A stretch of DNA of 6,406 bases. It comes from Thermacetogenium sp. UBA4966 (GTDB lineage: Bacteria > Bacillota > DSM-12270 > Thermacetogeniales > Thermacetogeniaceae). The position numbers and the translations under genes were made by a program. The DNA is taken from positions 9,961 to 16,366 of the forward strand of contig DHAA01000016.1 of assembly GCA_002397275.1 (NCBI GenBank), given 5' to 3'. Below, piece after piece: positions 5,448 through 6,406 of this stretch (its first letter is position 1; every line of letters begins with the position of its first letter). The notes below the pieces were generated by a model that was not told where the DNA came from, made no database searches, and saw only the letters and a list, made by a program, of their open reading frames with translations.

Positions 5448-6406
5448 TTGGAAGAGCGGCCGGATTCAGCTCAGACTGAGCTGAAAGGTTTTCAAAGGGT
5501 GGCCAAAAATCTTGCTCCCTCCTGGTTCGCCGCGGTCATGGGGACAGGGATTTTCGCGGTTACCAGCAAATACTATTCCTGCTATTGGTCCTGGCTGAAC
5601 AATGCGGCGGCCTGTTTATGGGCGATCAATATCATTCTTTTCTTAGTTTTGCTCATTCCCTGGATCGCCCGTTGGTTTCTGTTTACAGAGGATTCGCTGC
5701 GTGACCTCAATCACCCTGTAACAGGGCAGTTCTATGCCACGATGCCCATCGGCTGCCTGGTGCTGGCGGTGGGTTTTCTGGTTGTGGGAACCGACTTAAT
5801 GAATGTGGATTTGGCTGTCGGCATCGCCAAAGTCTGCTGGGTTTCGGGAGCGGTTTTGGCTTTGCTGTTTGCCGTTGTCACACCGCTGCTCAACTTTCTG
5901 AATAAGGTAACGCTCACAGATTTAAACCCGGCCTGGTTTATGCCCCCGGTGAGCCTCATTGTGGCTCCTATTGCCGGCGCGAAACTCATTCCCTTCTGGC
6001 CGCTGTACTTACAAAAACCGCTGCTGCTGATCAACTACGCATTTTGGGGGACAGGGTTTTTTCTCTTTATATTTTTGGCGGTGATCTGTTTCTATAGATT
6101 GATCGCAGCTCCTCCTCTGCCGGGCAAACTGGTTCCCACCGTTTGGATCTATCTGGGCCCTATCGGAGCGGGTACCCTTGCCCTCCTCAATCTGGGAGCA
6201 GTCAGCGCTCCCTGGCTGGGGAACTCCGCCCTGCCGGTAATCAACACTATCGGCTTGATCTATTGGGGATTCGGCTTCTGGTGGCTGATCATCGCCGCAT
6301 TGGTCACACTGATCAATATTCTTCGTAAAAACCTACCCTATGCCCTGTCCTGGTGGGCGTTCACCTTCCCCCTGGGAGCTTATGCAGGGGCGACGTTCCT
6401 CATCGC
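5448..6406 (+). CDS. TDT-family transporter (TehA/Mae1/SLAC1-like), 3' end outside window
   Basis: An open frame without interruption runs from TTG 5448 to the window edge (319 codons visible). It is a polytopic inner-membrane protein of the TDT (tellurite-resistance/dicarboxylate transporter) family, whose members move C4-dicarboxylates or small anions or act as channels. After a hydrophilic N-terminus of about 20 residues come PSWFAAVMGTGIFAV (24-38) and HPVTGQFYATMPIG (89-102), typical of this family. Nine hydrophobic segments are visible, at about 25-44, 53-74, 95-113, 122-148, 164-182, 190-213, 228-248, 262-288 and 300 onward; the family has ten. The segment WWAFTFPLG (302-310) corresponds to TM9, where by my recollection TehA and SLAC1 carry the gating Phe, here probably Phe307. 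About one helix is missing at the right. Substrate cannot be told from sequence. It is preceded by a terminator and about 180 bases of leader, so it is probably transcribed separately. Confidence 0.88.
   Translation, partial: MEERPDSAQTELKGFQRVAKNLAPSWFAAVMGTGIFAVTSKYYSCYWSWLNNAAACLWAINIILFLVLLIPWIARWFLFTEDSLRDLNHPVTGQFYATMPIGCLVLAVGFLVVGTDLMNVDLAVGIAKVCWVSGAVLALLFAVVTPLLNFLNKVTLTDLNPAWFMPPVSLIVAPIAGAKLIPFWPLYLQKPLLLINYAFWGTGFFLFIFLAVICFYRLIAAPPLPGKLVPTVWIYLGPIGAGTLALLNLGAVSAPWLGNSALPVINTIGLIYWGFGFWWLIIAALVTLINILRKNLPYALSWWAFTFPLGAYAGATFLI

Noticed and set aside
5440..5484. ATG start at 5440 near the transporter gene
   Set aside because: It overlaps the ribosome binding site, is out of frame with the transporter and stops after 14 codons.
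1..6406. CRISPR array, insertion sequence, tRNA or rRNA gene
   Set aside because: I saw no regularly spaced repeats, no transposase-like frame with inverted ends, and no tRNA or rRNA signature sequences.

Overview
The window looks like chromosomal DNA from a Gram-positive, low-to-mid GC Firmicute, most likely a spore-forming clostridial or Peptococcales-type bacterium. Three things support this: a lonB-type protease gene directly upstream of a second lon gene (the Bacillus/Clostridia arrangement), a small four-helix membrane protein of the Firmicute-restricted YrzE/TIGR04086 type, and strong AGGAGG/AGGGGGTG ribosome binding sites. All recognised genes lie on the + strand. Family names rest on motif reading and memory, without database searches.

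Positions 1-3770 hold the protein-quality-control part. The 3' two thirds of lonB enters from the left edge, followed by a 174-base gap with a candidate promoter, then a complete lon gene (805 aa) closed by a clear intrinsic terminator. Both proteases keep the Ser-Lys catalytic dyad with the same 43-residue spacing. The engB gene that follows lon in Bacillus is not present here.

Positions 3771-4792 hold a compositionally different island. Three sampled lines of the second gene are about 36% G+C, against about 62% in a sampled part of lon. It has its own TATAAT-type promoter, a short palindrome in the leader, and two overlapping genes: an 82-residue charged helical protein and a 192-residue protein with a nucleotidyltransferase signature (GG-S and D-V-D). 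The layout resembles a toxin-antitoxin or defence-type cassette, but this is inference. It is the most interesting part of the window.

Positions 4793-5262 hold the YrzE-like membrane protein gene and its terminator. Positions 5263-5447 are a non-coding leader with a potentially folded RNA element and a strong ribosome binding site. Position 5448 to the right edge is the 5' part of a TDT-family (TehA/Mae1/SLAC1-like) transporter gene, started by TTG and cut by the window end. The genes do not form one pathway: two related proteases, an inserted accessory pair, and two unrelated membrane proteins.
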